From positions 1-64,000 of the forward strand of contig JAZUFZ010000037.1 in assembly GCA_045640985.1 (NCBI GenBank): a stretch of 64,000 nt of DNA, in the 5' to 3' direction. The notes under the pieces were generated by a model. It was not told the origin of the DNA. It did not search any database and saw only the letters and a list, made by a program, of their open reading frames with translations. This document shows, piece after piece, positions 35,684 to 42,725 of the stretch. Both the position numbers and the translations under genes were made by a program. Within the stretch, counting starts at the first letter, position 1; each line of letters opens with the position of its first letter. The DNA comes from Colimorpha sp045640985. GTDB taxonomy: Bacteria; Bacteroidota; Bacteroidia; Bacteroidales; P3.

Positions 35684-36024
35684 TAAATATTAACTGACTC
35701 ATTGAATTTATTATAGTTATAGTCCCATGTCATTTTTTTGATATTGATAATATCAATAATCCAAAGGACTCCACAACATCCCCAAGTCAATAATTTTAAT
35801 ATACCCATACCAACATTTCCAAGCATGAATCTGTCTATTCCCAAATAACCTAAAAGAATAGAAAGAATCAACATTGTTGACGGATCTTTATAGTCTGTAC
35901 CCGTTACTACTACAGCTTTATCATCTGGAATTGCAGAAAGTTTGCTCTTAATTTCAGAAATTTGAGCAGTAGAAAAATTCTTCATATTCTGAGACATGAA
36001 GAGATTAATTTGATTTTGATCCAT
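35683..36024 (-). CDS. TM2 domain-containing membrane protein
   Basis: In this 113-residue protein residues ~48-105 are a TM2 domain: two helices joined by a short turn (MLILSILLGYLGIDRFMLGNVGMGILKLLTWGCCGVLWIIDIINI) with the G-x-x-G-x-D-R-F pattern. The N-terminal ~45 residues are soluble and helical. The role is unknown. It is the first gene of the three-gene cassette. A ~240-nt candidate structured RNA (36104-36345) and promoter (36352-36383) lie upstream. Confidence 0.85.
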   Translation of the reverse strand: MDQNQINLFMSQNMKNFSTAQISEIKSKLSAIPDDKAVVVTGTDYKDPSTMLILSILLGYLGIDRFMLGNVGMGILKLLTWGCCGVLWIIDIINIKKMTWDYNYNKFNESVNI

Positions 36025-36028
36025 AATT

Positions 36029-36058
36029 TCCCCCTAATACGTGTCGGGCACAACTGTT
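36029..36058 (-). repeat. Shared 5' leader motif, TM2 copy
   Basis: The minus strand reads AACAGTTGTGCCCGACACGT followed by ATTAGGGGG, 4 nt before the TM2 start codon. It matches 35219-35247 at most positions. Confidence 0.7.
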
Positions 36059-36103
36059 TGATTATCTCGGCTCGGAAATAATGGTGATAAACAACATCAA
36101 GAA

Positions 36104-36345
36104 AGTGGAGCCATCCATTCTCCTATACTTTTACGAGTAGGGTCTGGACTCCCTGAAAAACCAAAATAAAGGTTGTATGAATTGCTCCACTGGGGATGTA
36201 TCGTATATTTACGAATACAAACCACGGGAGCGCTATAAATACCTTCATTCCTGGTTTTATTAGTAAATTGTCCAGATTTACCCGTAAGGAATAAAGCGAA
36301 AATGCGCTTTCTCAATCGATTACATTATCTAATCTCTCGATAATT
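36104..36345 (-). ncRNA. Candidate structured leader/ncRNA, copy 1
   Basis: Read on the minus strand from a strong promoter, this region aligns along its whole length with 52134-52373. Shared parts in order are: a 5' hairpin (ATTATC/GATAAT), a second hairpin (AAAGCG/CGCTTT), a TTATTCC...CAATTTACTAAT segment, then GTGGAGC...GCTCCAC as a long-range stem (AGTGGAGC/GCTCCACT, 36104-36111 with 36184-36191). Inside that stem is the hairpin AGGG/CCCT (36139-36154). The distance from promoter to stem is the same in both copies to within one or two bases. It could be the leader of the TM2 gene or a free small RNA. Confidence 0.6.
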
Positions 36346-36351
36346 CGTCTG

Positions 36352-36383
36352 CAAAGTTACATATAATATTTTATCCGAACAAA
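36352..36383 (-). promoter_or_regulatory. Promoter of the candidate structured RNA, copy 1
   Basis: On the minus strand TTTG (36380-36383), a 20-nt spacer and TAACTTTG (36352-36359) match the consensus. The -33 part lies inside the right copy of the direct repeat. Confidence 0.8.
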
Positions 36384-36525
36384 TTTTTTCAAAAAAATAT
36401 TTCTAAAAACATTTTTCTCTCTTTGGGAATATTTCCTATTGATTTTCTCTTTCCCGCAGATGCGTATAAGACAAAAGGAGGTCTTTCGGCCTCCTTTTGT
36501 CTTATCAATGTTGTTGATTCAACTA
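36361..36525. repeat. ~165-bp direct repeat, right copy, with terminator
   Basis: This is the counterpart of 34478-34640 in the same orientation. It ends on the stop codon of the lipoprotein at 36523-36927 and carries that gene's terminator at one end and half of the RNA promoter at the other. Confidence 0.85.
36473..36498 (-). terminator. Terminator of the lipoprotein at 36523-36927
   Basis: This is the same AAAAGGAGG/CCTCCTTTT stem-loop as at 34588-34613, located 25 bp after the stop codon. Confidence 0.75.
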
Positions 36526-36927
36526 TATCTTATGGAAGTGCATTACCATATAGACATCTTCTTCGTAATGGATTCCGAGGCGGGTGGCGGTAAGTTCTTC
36601 GATATACCACGTTACTACCCGGTCGTTATCGTAGGTAAGGATGAAATGAAGTTCATCGCCCACCTGTTCCCAGCGGCAGTCCTGTTCATCGACACCGTTG
36701 AACATCTTCAATGTTCCGTCCTCCATGAAATTAAGTTTGAAGTTAGGATACCATGAAGTGCAATCCACTGTATCGGTACGTCCTTCATAGATATAACCAG
36801 CATCGTCTATCAGCCAGGTTCCGACAATATCACCTTTCGGCTCTGCCTCCGGCTTGTCTTTCTTGCAGGCACTGAAAGCTATAATCAACGTCAATGCGAC
36901 TGCGAAAATCTTGAATATATTTTTCAT
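36523..36927 (-). CDS. Lipocalin-like lipoprotein of unknown function
   Basis: This 134-residue protein has signal peptide MKNIFKIFAVALTLIIAFSA with the lipobox cysteine in FSACKKDK, then the GTWLIDDAGYIYEGRTD and LNFMEDGTLKMFNG segments of bacterial lipocalin-like (DUF4923/lipocalin_4 type) domains, and ends VYMVMHFHKI. It probably sits in the outer membrane; a ligand is not known. It stands alone, between the ornithine carbamoyltransferase terminator upstream and its own terminator inside the right direct repeat. Confidence 0.65.
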   Translation of the reverse strand: MKNIFKIFAVALTLIIAFSACKKDKPEAEPKGDIVGTWLIDDAGYIYEGRTDTVDCTSWYPNFKLNFMEDGTLKMFNGVDEQDCRWEQVGDELHFILTYDNDRVVTWYIEELTATRLGIHYEEDVYMVMHFHKI

Positions 36928-36956
36928 ATCATTTGGTTTTTTATCAAAAAAAACAA

Positions 36957-37000
36957 TTGAGAATCATAAATTATGGACGCCCATAATTCATGATTCTCAA
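36957..37000 (-). terminator. Strong terminator after ornithine carbamoyltransferase
   Basis: A 20-bp stem with one mismatch (TTGAGAATCATAAATTATGG against CCATAATTCATGATTCTCAA) and a 4-nt loop is followed on the minus strand by TTGTTTTTTTTG. It begins 12 bp after the gene's stop. Confidence 0.85.
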
Positions 37001-37011
37001 ATTACCCAAAA

Positions 37012-38013
37012 TTAGTCACCGAGGGTTGCTACCATAACAGCCTTGATGGTATGGAGACGGTTTTCAGCTTCGTCAAATACGATGCTGTTCTTGCCTTCGA
37101 ATACTTCTTCAGTAACTTCGAGACCGTTTACGCCGAATTTCTCATATACATCGCGGCCAACTTTGGTTTCGAGGTTATGGTATGCTGGGAGGCAGTGCAT
37201 GAATTTGCACTCTGGATTGCCAGTCATTTCCATCATCTTGGCATTTACCTGATAAGGCATGAGGAGGTCGATACGTTCTTTCCAAACGCTGTCGGGTTCA
37301 CCCATGGATACCCAAACGTCGGTAGCAATGAAATCGCTGCCCTTTACGCCCTTCTTTACATCATCGGTAATCATAATGCGTGCGCCGCTTTCCTTAGCGA
37401 TTTCCTTGCAGCGTTTTACGAGTTTTGCATCTGGCTGGAGGCTCTTGGGAGCAACAAGACGAATGTCCATACCCATGATGGAGCCGAATGCGAGGTAGCT
37501 GTTAGCCATGTTGAAACGGCTGTCGCCTACGTATGTGAAGGTTACCTGGTTGAGAGGCTTGTTGGTGTGTTCCATAACGGTGAGGAAGTCAGCGAGCATC
37601 TGGGTTGGGTGACTCTCGTTGGTAAGGCCGTTCCAAACAGGAACATCGGCATACTGTGCGAGTTCTTCAACGATTTCCTGACCGAAACCACGGTATTCAA
37701 TACCGTCGAACATACGGGAAAGTACGCGTGCTGTATCTTTCATGGATTCCTTAACGCCGATCTGGCTGCCAGTAGGTCCCAGATAGGTTACATGTGCTCC
37801 CTGATCGTGAGCTGCGCATTCAAAAGCGCAACGGGTACGGGTGGAGGTCTTTTCAAAAATCAGGGCAATGTTCTTGCCTTTAAGGGTTGGCTGCTCGGTA
37901 CCGGTGTATTTTGCACGTTTGAGGTCACGAGACAGGTCGAGAAGATACTGGAGTTCTTTCTGTGAGAAGTCAAGAATCTTCAAAAAATCGCGGTTTCTTA
38001 AATTGTAAGCCAT
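37012..38013 (-). CDS. argF: Ornithine carbamoyltransferase
   Basis: This 333-residue protein has the carbamoyl-phosphate motif STRTR (residues 57-61 in EKTSTRTRCAFE), the ornithine loop region and the catalytic HCLPAYH with the cysteine that defines ornithine transcarbamylases. Overall it resembles the catabolic/anabolic 'ArcB/ArgI' type (IGVKESMKDTARVLSRM, EVFEGKNSIVFDEAENRLHT). It catalyses ornithine + carbamoyl-P to citrulline or the reverse. A carbamate kinase gene lies ~500 bp upstream on the same strand, so a catabolic role in making ATP from carbamoyl-P is plausible. No arginine deiminase gene is in the window. Confidence 0.95.
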   Translation of the reverse strand: MAYNLRNRDFLKILDFSQKELQYLLDLSRDLKRAKYTGTEQPTLKGKNIALIFEKTSTRTRCAFECAAHDQGAHVTYLGPTGSQIGVKESMKDTARVLSRMFDGIEYRGFGQEIVEELAQYADVPVWNGLTNESHPTQMLADFLTVMEHTNKPLNQVTFTYVGDSRFNMANSYLAFGSIMGMDIRLVAPKSLQPDAKLVKRCKEIAKESGARIMITDDVKKGVKGSDFIATDVWVSMGEPDSVWKERIDLLMPYQVNAKMMEMTGNPECKFMHCLPAYHNLETKVGRDVYEKFGVNGLEVTEEVFEGKNSIVFDEAENRLHTIKAVMVATLGD

Positions 38014-38043
38014 GGTTTAATATTTTTATTGGTTATTTATCAT

Positions 38044-38430
38044 TTATTGTTTATTTGTTCCGGCATCGGTCGGATACTTGGCAAGGAATTTGCCGACAAC
38101 GAGGGCAATCAGCACGCAGAGAGCCCCTACGATGGTCAGCATACGGCCTCCCGGCCAATGCATGAGGAGAAAGAGCACACCGATAAGGACGACACCCATG
38201 CTCCAAAAGAGCAGCAGATGGTCGAACGTGTTCTTCTCATACGCCATAAGGAAGAACGATATGGCCGCCAGAGCAAATCCCACTACCAGAGGAATACTGG
38301 TCACATTGGTAAATTTGAGGATAAGGCCGACAAACGTCAGCACAGCCCCCAATCCGAGCATCACGCGCAAAGCGATACGAACGGCTTTGTGCTGAAGCAA
38401 TTTGGACAGTATTATATTTTCAAAATACAT
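38044..38430 (-). CDS. Four-helix membrane protein with GldL-like HWPGG motif
   Basis: This 128-residue protein has four predicted membrane helices. The third-to-fourth helix junction reads VLFLLMHWPGGRMLTIVGAL, which resembles the conserved HWPGA segment at the N-terminus of the gliding/type IX motor protein GldL and related Bacteroidetes membrane proteins. It is too short to be GldL itself. It lies between carbamate kinase and ornithine carbamoyltransferase on the same strand, 30 bp from the latter. Its function is unknown. Confidence 0.65.
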   Translation of the reverse strand: MYFENIILSKLLQHKAVRIALRVMLGLGAVLTFVGLILKFTNVTSIPLVVGFALAAISFFLMAYEKNTFDHLLLFWSMGVVLIGVLFLLMHWPGGRMLTIVGALCVLIALVVGKFLAKYPTDAGTNKQ

Positions 38431-38511
38431 ATCTTATATCTTTTTCAAATGATGATCTATAGCTTGTATCCTCTGTAATTTCCAAAGTTTCCGGCGCCCA
38501 TTCTCGGCCCG

Positions 38512-39447
38512 TTATTTCACGATTCTGGTGCCGCAGTTGGGGTTGTTGAGCTGACCGGCCTCGGTGATGATACATTCTTTTCCGCCATGTTCCACAAACA
38601 TAATGGCGGCTCTCACCTTAGGTGCCATACTGCCTTCTGCAAACTGGCCTTCTTCAAGATATTGCTTGGCCTGGGCTATGGTAATCGTATCCAGCGCCTG
38701 TTCGTTTTCCTTACGGAAGTTGATATATACCTTAGGCACGTCAGTCAGAATATAGAACTCATCGGCTCCAATCTCCACAGCACACAATGCACTCGCCAGG
38801 TCCTTGTCGATAACGGCTTCCACGCCACGCACATAGTCGTTTTCCTCCACTACGGGGATTCCGCCACCTCCCACGGTAACCACCACATTGCCAGCCGTTG
38901 CCAGCTGCTTCACAATCTTGATATTGTTGATGCGGGTCGGTTTCGGGGAAGCCACCACTTTGCGCCAGCCGTTTCCTTTCGGGTCTTCTTTATAGACAGC
39001 ACCGGTAGCGGCATGGAGTTCATCGGCCTGTTCCTTGGTGTAGTACGGGCCTACCGGTTTGGTCGGGTTCTGGAACATGGGGTCGAGTTTGTTCACAGCC
39101 ACCTGGGTAACCAGAGTCACCACATCGCGCTGGATATCATGACGGGCCATCACGTTGCGCATTCCCATTTCAATCATATAGGCGATAGAGCCTTGGGTTT
39201 CAGCCACACAGAAATCCATAGGCATGGCTTCCACGTTGTTCTTTTTTCCGGCCTCATGCTGTAGCATCACGTTGCCCACCTGCGGACCGTTTCCGTGACC
39301 TATCACCACATTATATCCTCGTTTCAATAAGTTGCACAGAGACTCACATGTATTTTCTACATTGGTTAGTTGTTCTTGGTAGGTGCCTTTCTGGCCACTG
39401 CGTAACAGGGCATTTCCGCCAAAAGCGACCACTGCAAGTTTTCTCAT
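38512..39447 (-). CDS. arcC: Carbamate kinase
   Basis: This 311-residue amino-acid-kinase-fold protein opens with VVAFGGNALLRSGQKGTYQEQ, includes VVIGHGNGPQVGN, VVASPKPTRI and the VVTVGGGGIPVVEE loop, all of which match carbamate kinase. It makes ATP and carbamate (CO2 + NH3) from carbamoyl phosphate and ADP. With ornithine carbamoyltransferase on the same strand it could form the energy-yielding half of arginine or citrulline degradation. A TATCTTTG element is at 39509-39516. Confidence 0.95.
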   Translation of the reverse strand: MRKLAVVAFGGNALLRSGQKGTYQEQLTNVENTCESLCNLLKRGYNVVIGHGNGPQVGNVMLQHEAGKKNNVEAMPMDFCVAETQGSIAYMIEMGMRNVMARHDIQRDVVTLVTQVAVNKLDPMFQNPTKPVGPYYTKEQADELHAATGAVYKEDPKGNGWRKVVASPKPTRINNIKIVKQLATAGNVVVTVGGGGIPVVEENDYVRGVEAVIDKDLASALCAVEIGADEFYILTDVPKVYINFRKENEQALDTITIAQAKQYLEEGQFAEGSMAPKVRAAIMFVEHGGKECIITEAGQLNNPNCGTRIVK

Positions 39448-39508
39448 ACAAGTATATCTTTTTATTAGTCAAACATATAACTCTGATCTTCCAACGGATT
39501 GGAAAGTG

Positions 39509-39516
39509 CAAAGATA
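39509..39516 (-). promoter_or_regulatory. Promoter -7 element for carbamate kinase
   Basis: The minus strand reads TATCTTTG, 62 nt upstream of the start. No exact -33 TTTG is seen. Confidence 0.5.
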
Positions 39517-39556
39517 CATCTTTTTTTCAATATAGGCAATAATTTTTGAAAAACTT

Positions 39557-40303
39557 TTAGAATCTGTAGCCTATACAGAGGTTCAGCATCGACGTTTCCA
39601 TGGAACCGGTATTAAAATCTATATCGGTGTCGCCGCCCAGGATTCCTGCCACTTCCGATGCCCAGTGCGTGGTGCCGCTCAATGGAGCCGCGCCGAGGTT
39701 AAGATATTGCAGTTCAATACTGAATACATTTCCTAAAAGCAAACCGACTCCAGCCTTGTAAGCCACACTGTTGGCCACATTATAGCGGTTGCTGTAGCCA
39801 GCCGTCACAAGGCCAAGCAGATCCCCTTGATCCTCCCATTTTGTAACATAGCGGAAGTTCACACCGATGCCCGCCTCGGCCATCAACGCCAGCTTGTCGC
39901 CTAAAGGCAGATGGATATCGGCGCCTATCATTACGGGGAGATTGAATGAACGGGGCGTAACCTCCGTATTGCTATTGAGAATCAGCAGACTGTCTGCATT
40001 GAACTCGTTGTAGAAAAGGTCCGCCTCAATAAGCAGTCCCAGACCCAGAATATGCAGGTCGATACGCTGCTGGATTCCCACGTTGAAACCGCGTTTGGCG
40101 TATCCAGCCACATTTGTAGCATGTTCGCCCGACTGGAGTACCCAGACGCCGTCATGACTGGCAAAATCGCCCATCGGCATAGCAATGCCCACTTTGAGTT
40201 TGGTGTTTCCGCCGTTGTCTTTCTTGCCTTGCAGAGAGAATTCCTCTGCCCAAACGCTGCCCATCAGGCAGATAGTTGTGAGGATTAAAAAGAGTTTCTT
40301 CAT
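39557..40303 (-). CDS. Outer-membrane beta-barrel protein (porin-like)
   Basis: This is a 248-residue protein starting at the ATG 40301-40303 with signal peptide MKKLFLILTTICLMGSVWAE. The mature part has repeated amphipathic strands (LKVGIAMPMGDFASHDGVW, LGLGLLIEADLFYNEF, VGLLLGNVFSIELQYLNLG) and ends MLNLCIGYRF with the C-terminal Phe of outer-membrane barrels. A strong promoter lies at 40327-40358. The substrate, if any, is unknown. Codons before 40303 in the same frame lie in or near the promoter and are excluded. Confidence 0.75.
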   Translation of the reverse strand: MKKLFLILTTICLMGSVWAEEFSLQGKKDNGGNTKLKVGIAMPMGDFASHDGVWVLQSGEHATNVAGYAKRGFNVGIQQRIDLHILGLGLLIEADLFYNEFNADSLLILNSNTEVTPRSFNLPVMIGADIHLPLGDKLALMAEAGIGVNFRYVTKWEDQGDLLGLVTAGYSNRYNVANSVAYKAGVGLLLGNVFSIELQYLNLGAAPLSGTTHWASEVAGILGGDTDIDFNTGSMETSMLNLCIGYRF

Positions 40304-40326
40304 ATTATCTATTGTATTTGAAAATG

Positions 40327-40358
40327 CAAAGATACAACTATTTTTCAAACTGACCAAA
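40327..40358 (-). promoter_or_regulatory. Promoter of the outer-membrane protein gene
   Basis: On the minus strand TTTG (40355-40358), a 20-nt spacer and TATCTTTG (40327-40334) match the consensus. The leader is ~20 nt. The 290 bp from here to 40652 show no gene. Confidence 0.75.
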
Positions 40359-40652
40359 AAAAAACATTCTTCCTCATGCCTCTTTATTCTCAAAAAGTTG
40401 CATTTCTTATTGGAACTTAGCCCTTTCTTTGCATTTCATATTGGGCCTTATGGATTCCAATCTCATATCCGCACAGGCAATTTCCCGGACAATTCTCTCC
40501 GGAAACGCTTTCTAAAACCCATCCCTTTCCCACTGGAGCCAACCTATGGAAAACCAACTTTTTCCGCCTTGTAAATCAGACGTTTTCCGCGGGTAACTTT
40601 ACCTGCCCCTCGCCAGAGAAAAAAACAGCCGGAAGCGTCTTTATGGCTCCCG

Positions 40653-41198
40653 CTAACGCACGAACCGCCAGGTGTCGGTATGGCCGTCGGGATAGGTGTA
40701 GTTCCACACCAGTTCGTGGTCGGTAAGTGAGGCCAGCCTGAAGCATACCTCATGGGCCACGCCGCCGGTTATCTGAGTGATGGTCTTTCGGGCAAAGCTG
40801 TCCCGCCAGAGGGAGTCATACTTCACGAGCGTACTGTCGGGACCTTCCACGTCCGACGAGAGCAATTCCATCCTGAAGTCCTCCTCTACTCCGCTGAAAT
40901 AGAAGCTGGTGTCTTCGATTCTCCATCGGCTGGGACTCACATAGCGGAACACGAAAGTCACCTTTGCGCTGTCGAGAGTGCTGAGGGTATAGACCTGCTG
41001 TGCGGAGTCCAAAGCCGCGCCTTTTGCGAGAAAGTCCATAGTGCCGGTCTCGTGTACATTGAGCCAGCCTTCTTCCACAGGATAGGCCCATCCGTGCTGA
41101 TAGGTATAGTGGCCCAAGGCCTTCTTCTCATTGCTGTTTCCGCAGGCGGCGAGTAGTATTCCTGCCAGCAGTATGACCAAAAATGATTTTATCTTCAT
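40653..41198 (-). CDS. Lipoprotein of unknown function
   Basis: This is a 181-residue protein starting at the ATG 41196-41198 (MKIKSFLVILLAGILLAACGN), with lipobox LLAAC. The mature domain contains repeated short strands (GHYTYQHGWAYPVEEGWLNVHETGTMDFLAKG ... YVSPSRWRIEDTSFYFSGVEEDF) resembling lipocalin-like bacterial lipoproteins, but I cannot name a family. It follows glyA (about 110 bp, terminator between) and appears to be a separate unit. Confidence 0.65.
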   Translation of the reverse strand: MKIKSFLVILLAGILLAACGNSNEKKALGHYTYQHGWAYPVEEGWLNVHETGTMDFLAKGAALDSAQQVYTLSTLDSAKVTFVFRYVSPSRWRIEDTSFYFSGVEEDFRMELLSSDVEGPDSTLVKYDSLWRDSFARKTITQITGGVAHEVCFRLASLTDHELVWNYTYPDGHTDTWRFVR

Positions 41199-41255
41199 AT
41201 AATTATTTCCAAGCAACTTCGGAGCGGACCCGCTCCATGACTTATTATCTACAGC

Positions 41256-41280
41256 AAAGGGTCCCCAGCGAGGACCCTTT
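41256..41280 (-). terminator. Terminator after glyA
   Basis: AAAGGGTCC and GGACCCTTT form a perfect 9-bp stem with a 7-nt loop, 26 bp after the glyA stop. A second small stem (GGAGCGG/CCGCTCC, 41221-41236) follows. Confidence 0.7.
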
Positions 41281-41306
41281 GAAACATATTTGTTCTGTCA
41301 GTCAGA

Positions 41307-42584
41307 CTACCAAGCGAACAATGGACGGTTCTGCATCATTTCGTTTACAGTACCGCGAACCTTGGCGATAACATCCTCAGTAGGATTGCAGAGAACGGTA
41401 TCGATGAGATTAACGATATCCTTCATCTCGTTTTCCTTCAGACCACGGGTGGTGATAGCAGGAGTACCCACGCGGAGACCAGAGGTCTTGAATGCGCTAC
41501 GGCTGTCGAAAGGAACCATATTCTTGTTGATAGTGATGTCGGCTGCAACAAGTGCATTTTCAGCTTCCTTACCGGTCATCTCTGGGAACTTGGTGCGGAG
41601 GTCGATGAGCATGAGGTGGTTGTCGGTACCATCGCTGATAACCTTGTAACCCTTCTCCATGAAGGCTGCGCACATGGATTTTGCGTTCTTCATAACCTGC
41701 TGGATGTACTGGTCGTAGCTGTCGGTCAGAGCTTCGCCGAAAGCAACTGCCTTAGCGGCAATCACGTGCTCGAGAGGACCGCCCTGGGTGCCTGGGAATA
41801 CTGCGCTGTCGAGCAGAGCAGACATCTTCTTGATTTCGCCCTTAGGAGTCTTCTTGCCGAATGGATTGTCGAAATCTTCGCCCATAAGGATCATACCGCC
41901 ACGAGGTCCGCGAAGGGTCTTGTGAGTAGTAGTGGTAACGATATGGCAATATTTAACGGCATTGTTCAGATAACCCTTGGCAATCAGACCGCTGGGGTGG
42001 CTGATGTCGCCCATAAGGAGTGCGCCAACCTTGTCAGCGATTTCACGCATACGTGCCCAATCCCAGTCACGGCTGTAAGCAGAACCACCGCCGATGATGA
42101 TCTTTGGATGATGCTCAAGAGCCTTCTTTTCCATATCTTCATAATCTACGGTACCGGTTTCTTCCTTAACCTGATATCCAACTACGTTGAACATCAGACC
42201 GGAGAAGTTCACGGGGCTGCCGTGGCTGAGGTGACCGCCATGGTTGAGGTCCATACCCATAAAGGTATCACCGGCATTCAGGCAAGCCATGAAAACTGCC
42301 ATGTTAGCCTGTGCGCCACTGTGAGGCTGTACGTTAGCCCAAGCAGCACCATAGAGCTGTTTTGCACGTTCAATAGCGATGGTTTCGCTCTGGTCCACTA
42401 CCTGGCAACCGCCATAGTAACGCTTTCCAGGATAACCTTCAGCATACTTGTTGGTCATAACGGAGCCCATAGCCTCCATAACCTGTTCGCTAACGAAATT
42501 TTCAGACGCGATAAGTTCAATACCCTTGGTCTGACGTTCTCTTTCTTTCTGAATGAGATCAAAAATTGCTGTATCTCTTTGCAT
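41307..42584 (-). CDS. glyA: Serine hydroxymethyltransferase
   Basis: This 425-residue PLP enzyme has GIELIASENFVS at the N-terminus, NKYAEGYPGKRYYGGC, the PLP-lysine motif VTTTTHKTLRGPRGG, and SHPSGLIAKG. It interconverts serine and glycine with tetrahydrofolate, supplying one-carbon units. It is monocistronic, with promoter 42626-42656 and a terminator. Its promoter is back-to-back with that of the divergent WG-repeat gene. Confidence 0.97.
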   Translation of the reverse strand: MQRDTAIFDLIQKERERQTKGIELIASENFVSEQVMEAMGSVMTNKYAEGYPGKRYYGGCQVVDQSETIAIERAKQLYGAAWANVQPHSGAQANMAVFMACLNAGDTFMGMDLNHGGHLSHGSPVNFSGLMFNVVGYQVKEETGTVDYEDMEKKALEHHPKIIIGGGSAYSRDWDWARMREIADKVGALLMGDISHPSGLIAKGYLNNAVKYCHIVTTTTHKTLRGPRGGMILMGEDFDNPFGKKTPKGEIKKMSALLDSAVFPGTQGGPLEHVIAAKAVAFGEALTDSYDQYIQQVMKNAKSMCAAFMEKGYKVISDGTDNHLMLIDLRTKFPEMTGKEAENALVAADITINKNMVPFDSRSAFKTSGLRVGTPAITTRGLKENEMKDIVNLIDTVLCNPTEDVIAKVRGTVNEMMQNRPLFAW

Positions 42585-42625
42585 ATCAGTAATGTAAATT
42601 AATTATTTATTTCTTTTCGATTTTG

Positions 42626-42656
42626 CAAAATTAGTCATTTTTTTTGAATGAGCAAA
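42626..42656 (-). promoter_or_regulatory. Promoter of glyA
   Basis: On the minus strand TTTG (42653-42656), a 19-nt spacer and TAATTTTG (42626-42633) match the consensus. Confidence 0.75.
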
Positions 42657-42662
42657 AAAAAT

Positions 42663-42693
42663 TTTGCCAGATTGTGTTTTTTTTGTATTTTTG
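42663..42693 (+). promoter_or_regulatory. Promoter of the WG-repeat/dihydroorotase unit
   Basis: TTTG (42663-42666), a 19-nt spacer and TATTTTTG (42686-42693) match the consensus. It lies 6 bp from the divergent glyA -33 element, so the two promoters may compete or share a regulator. Confidence 0.75.
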
Positions 42694-42725
42694 CAGTCCG
42701 AAATATCATCAAAAAGATTGCTCAA

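Noticed and set aside
36097..36315. 72-codon minus-strand frame over the structured leader
   Set aside because: It starts with TTG, is not preserved as a frame in copy 2, and the region shows paired arms instead.
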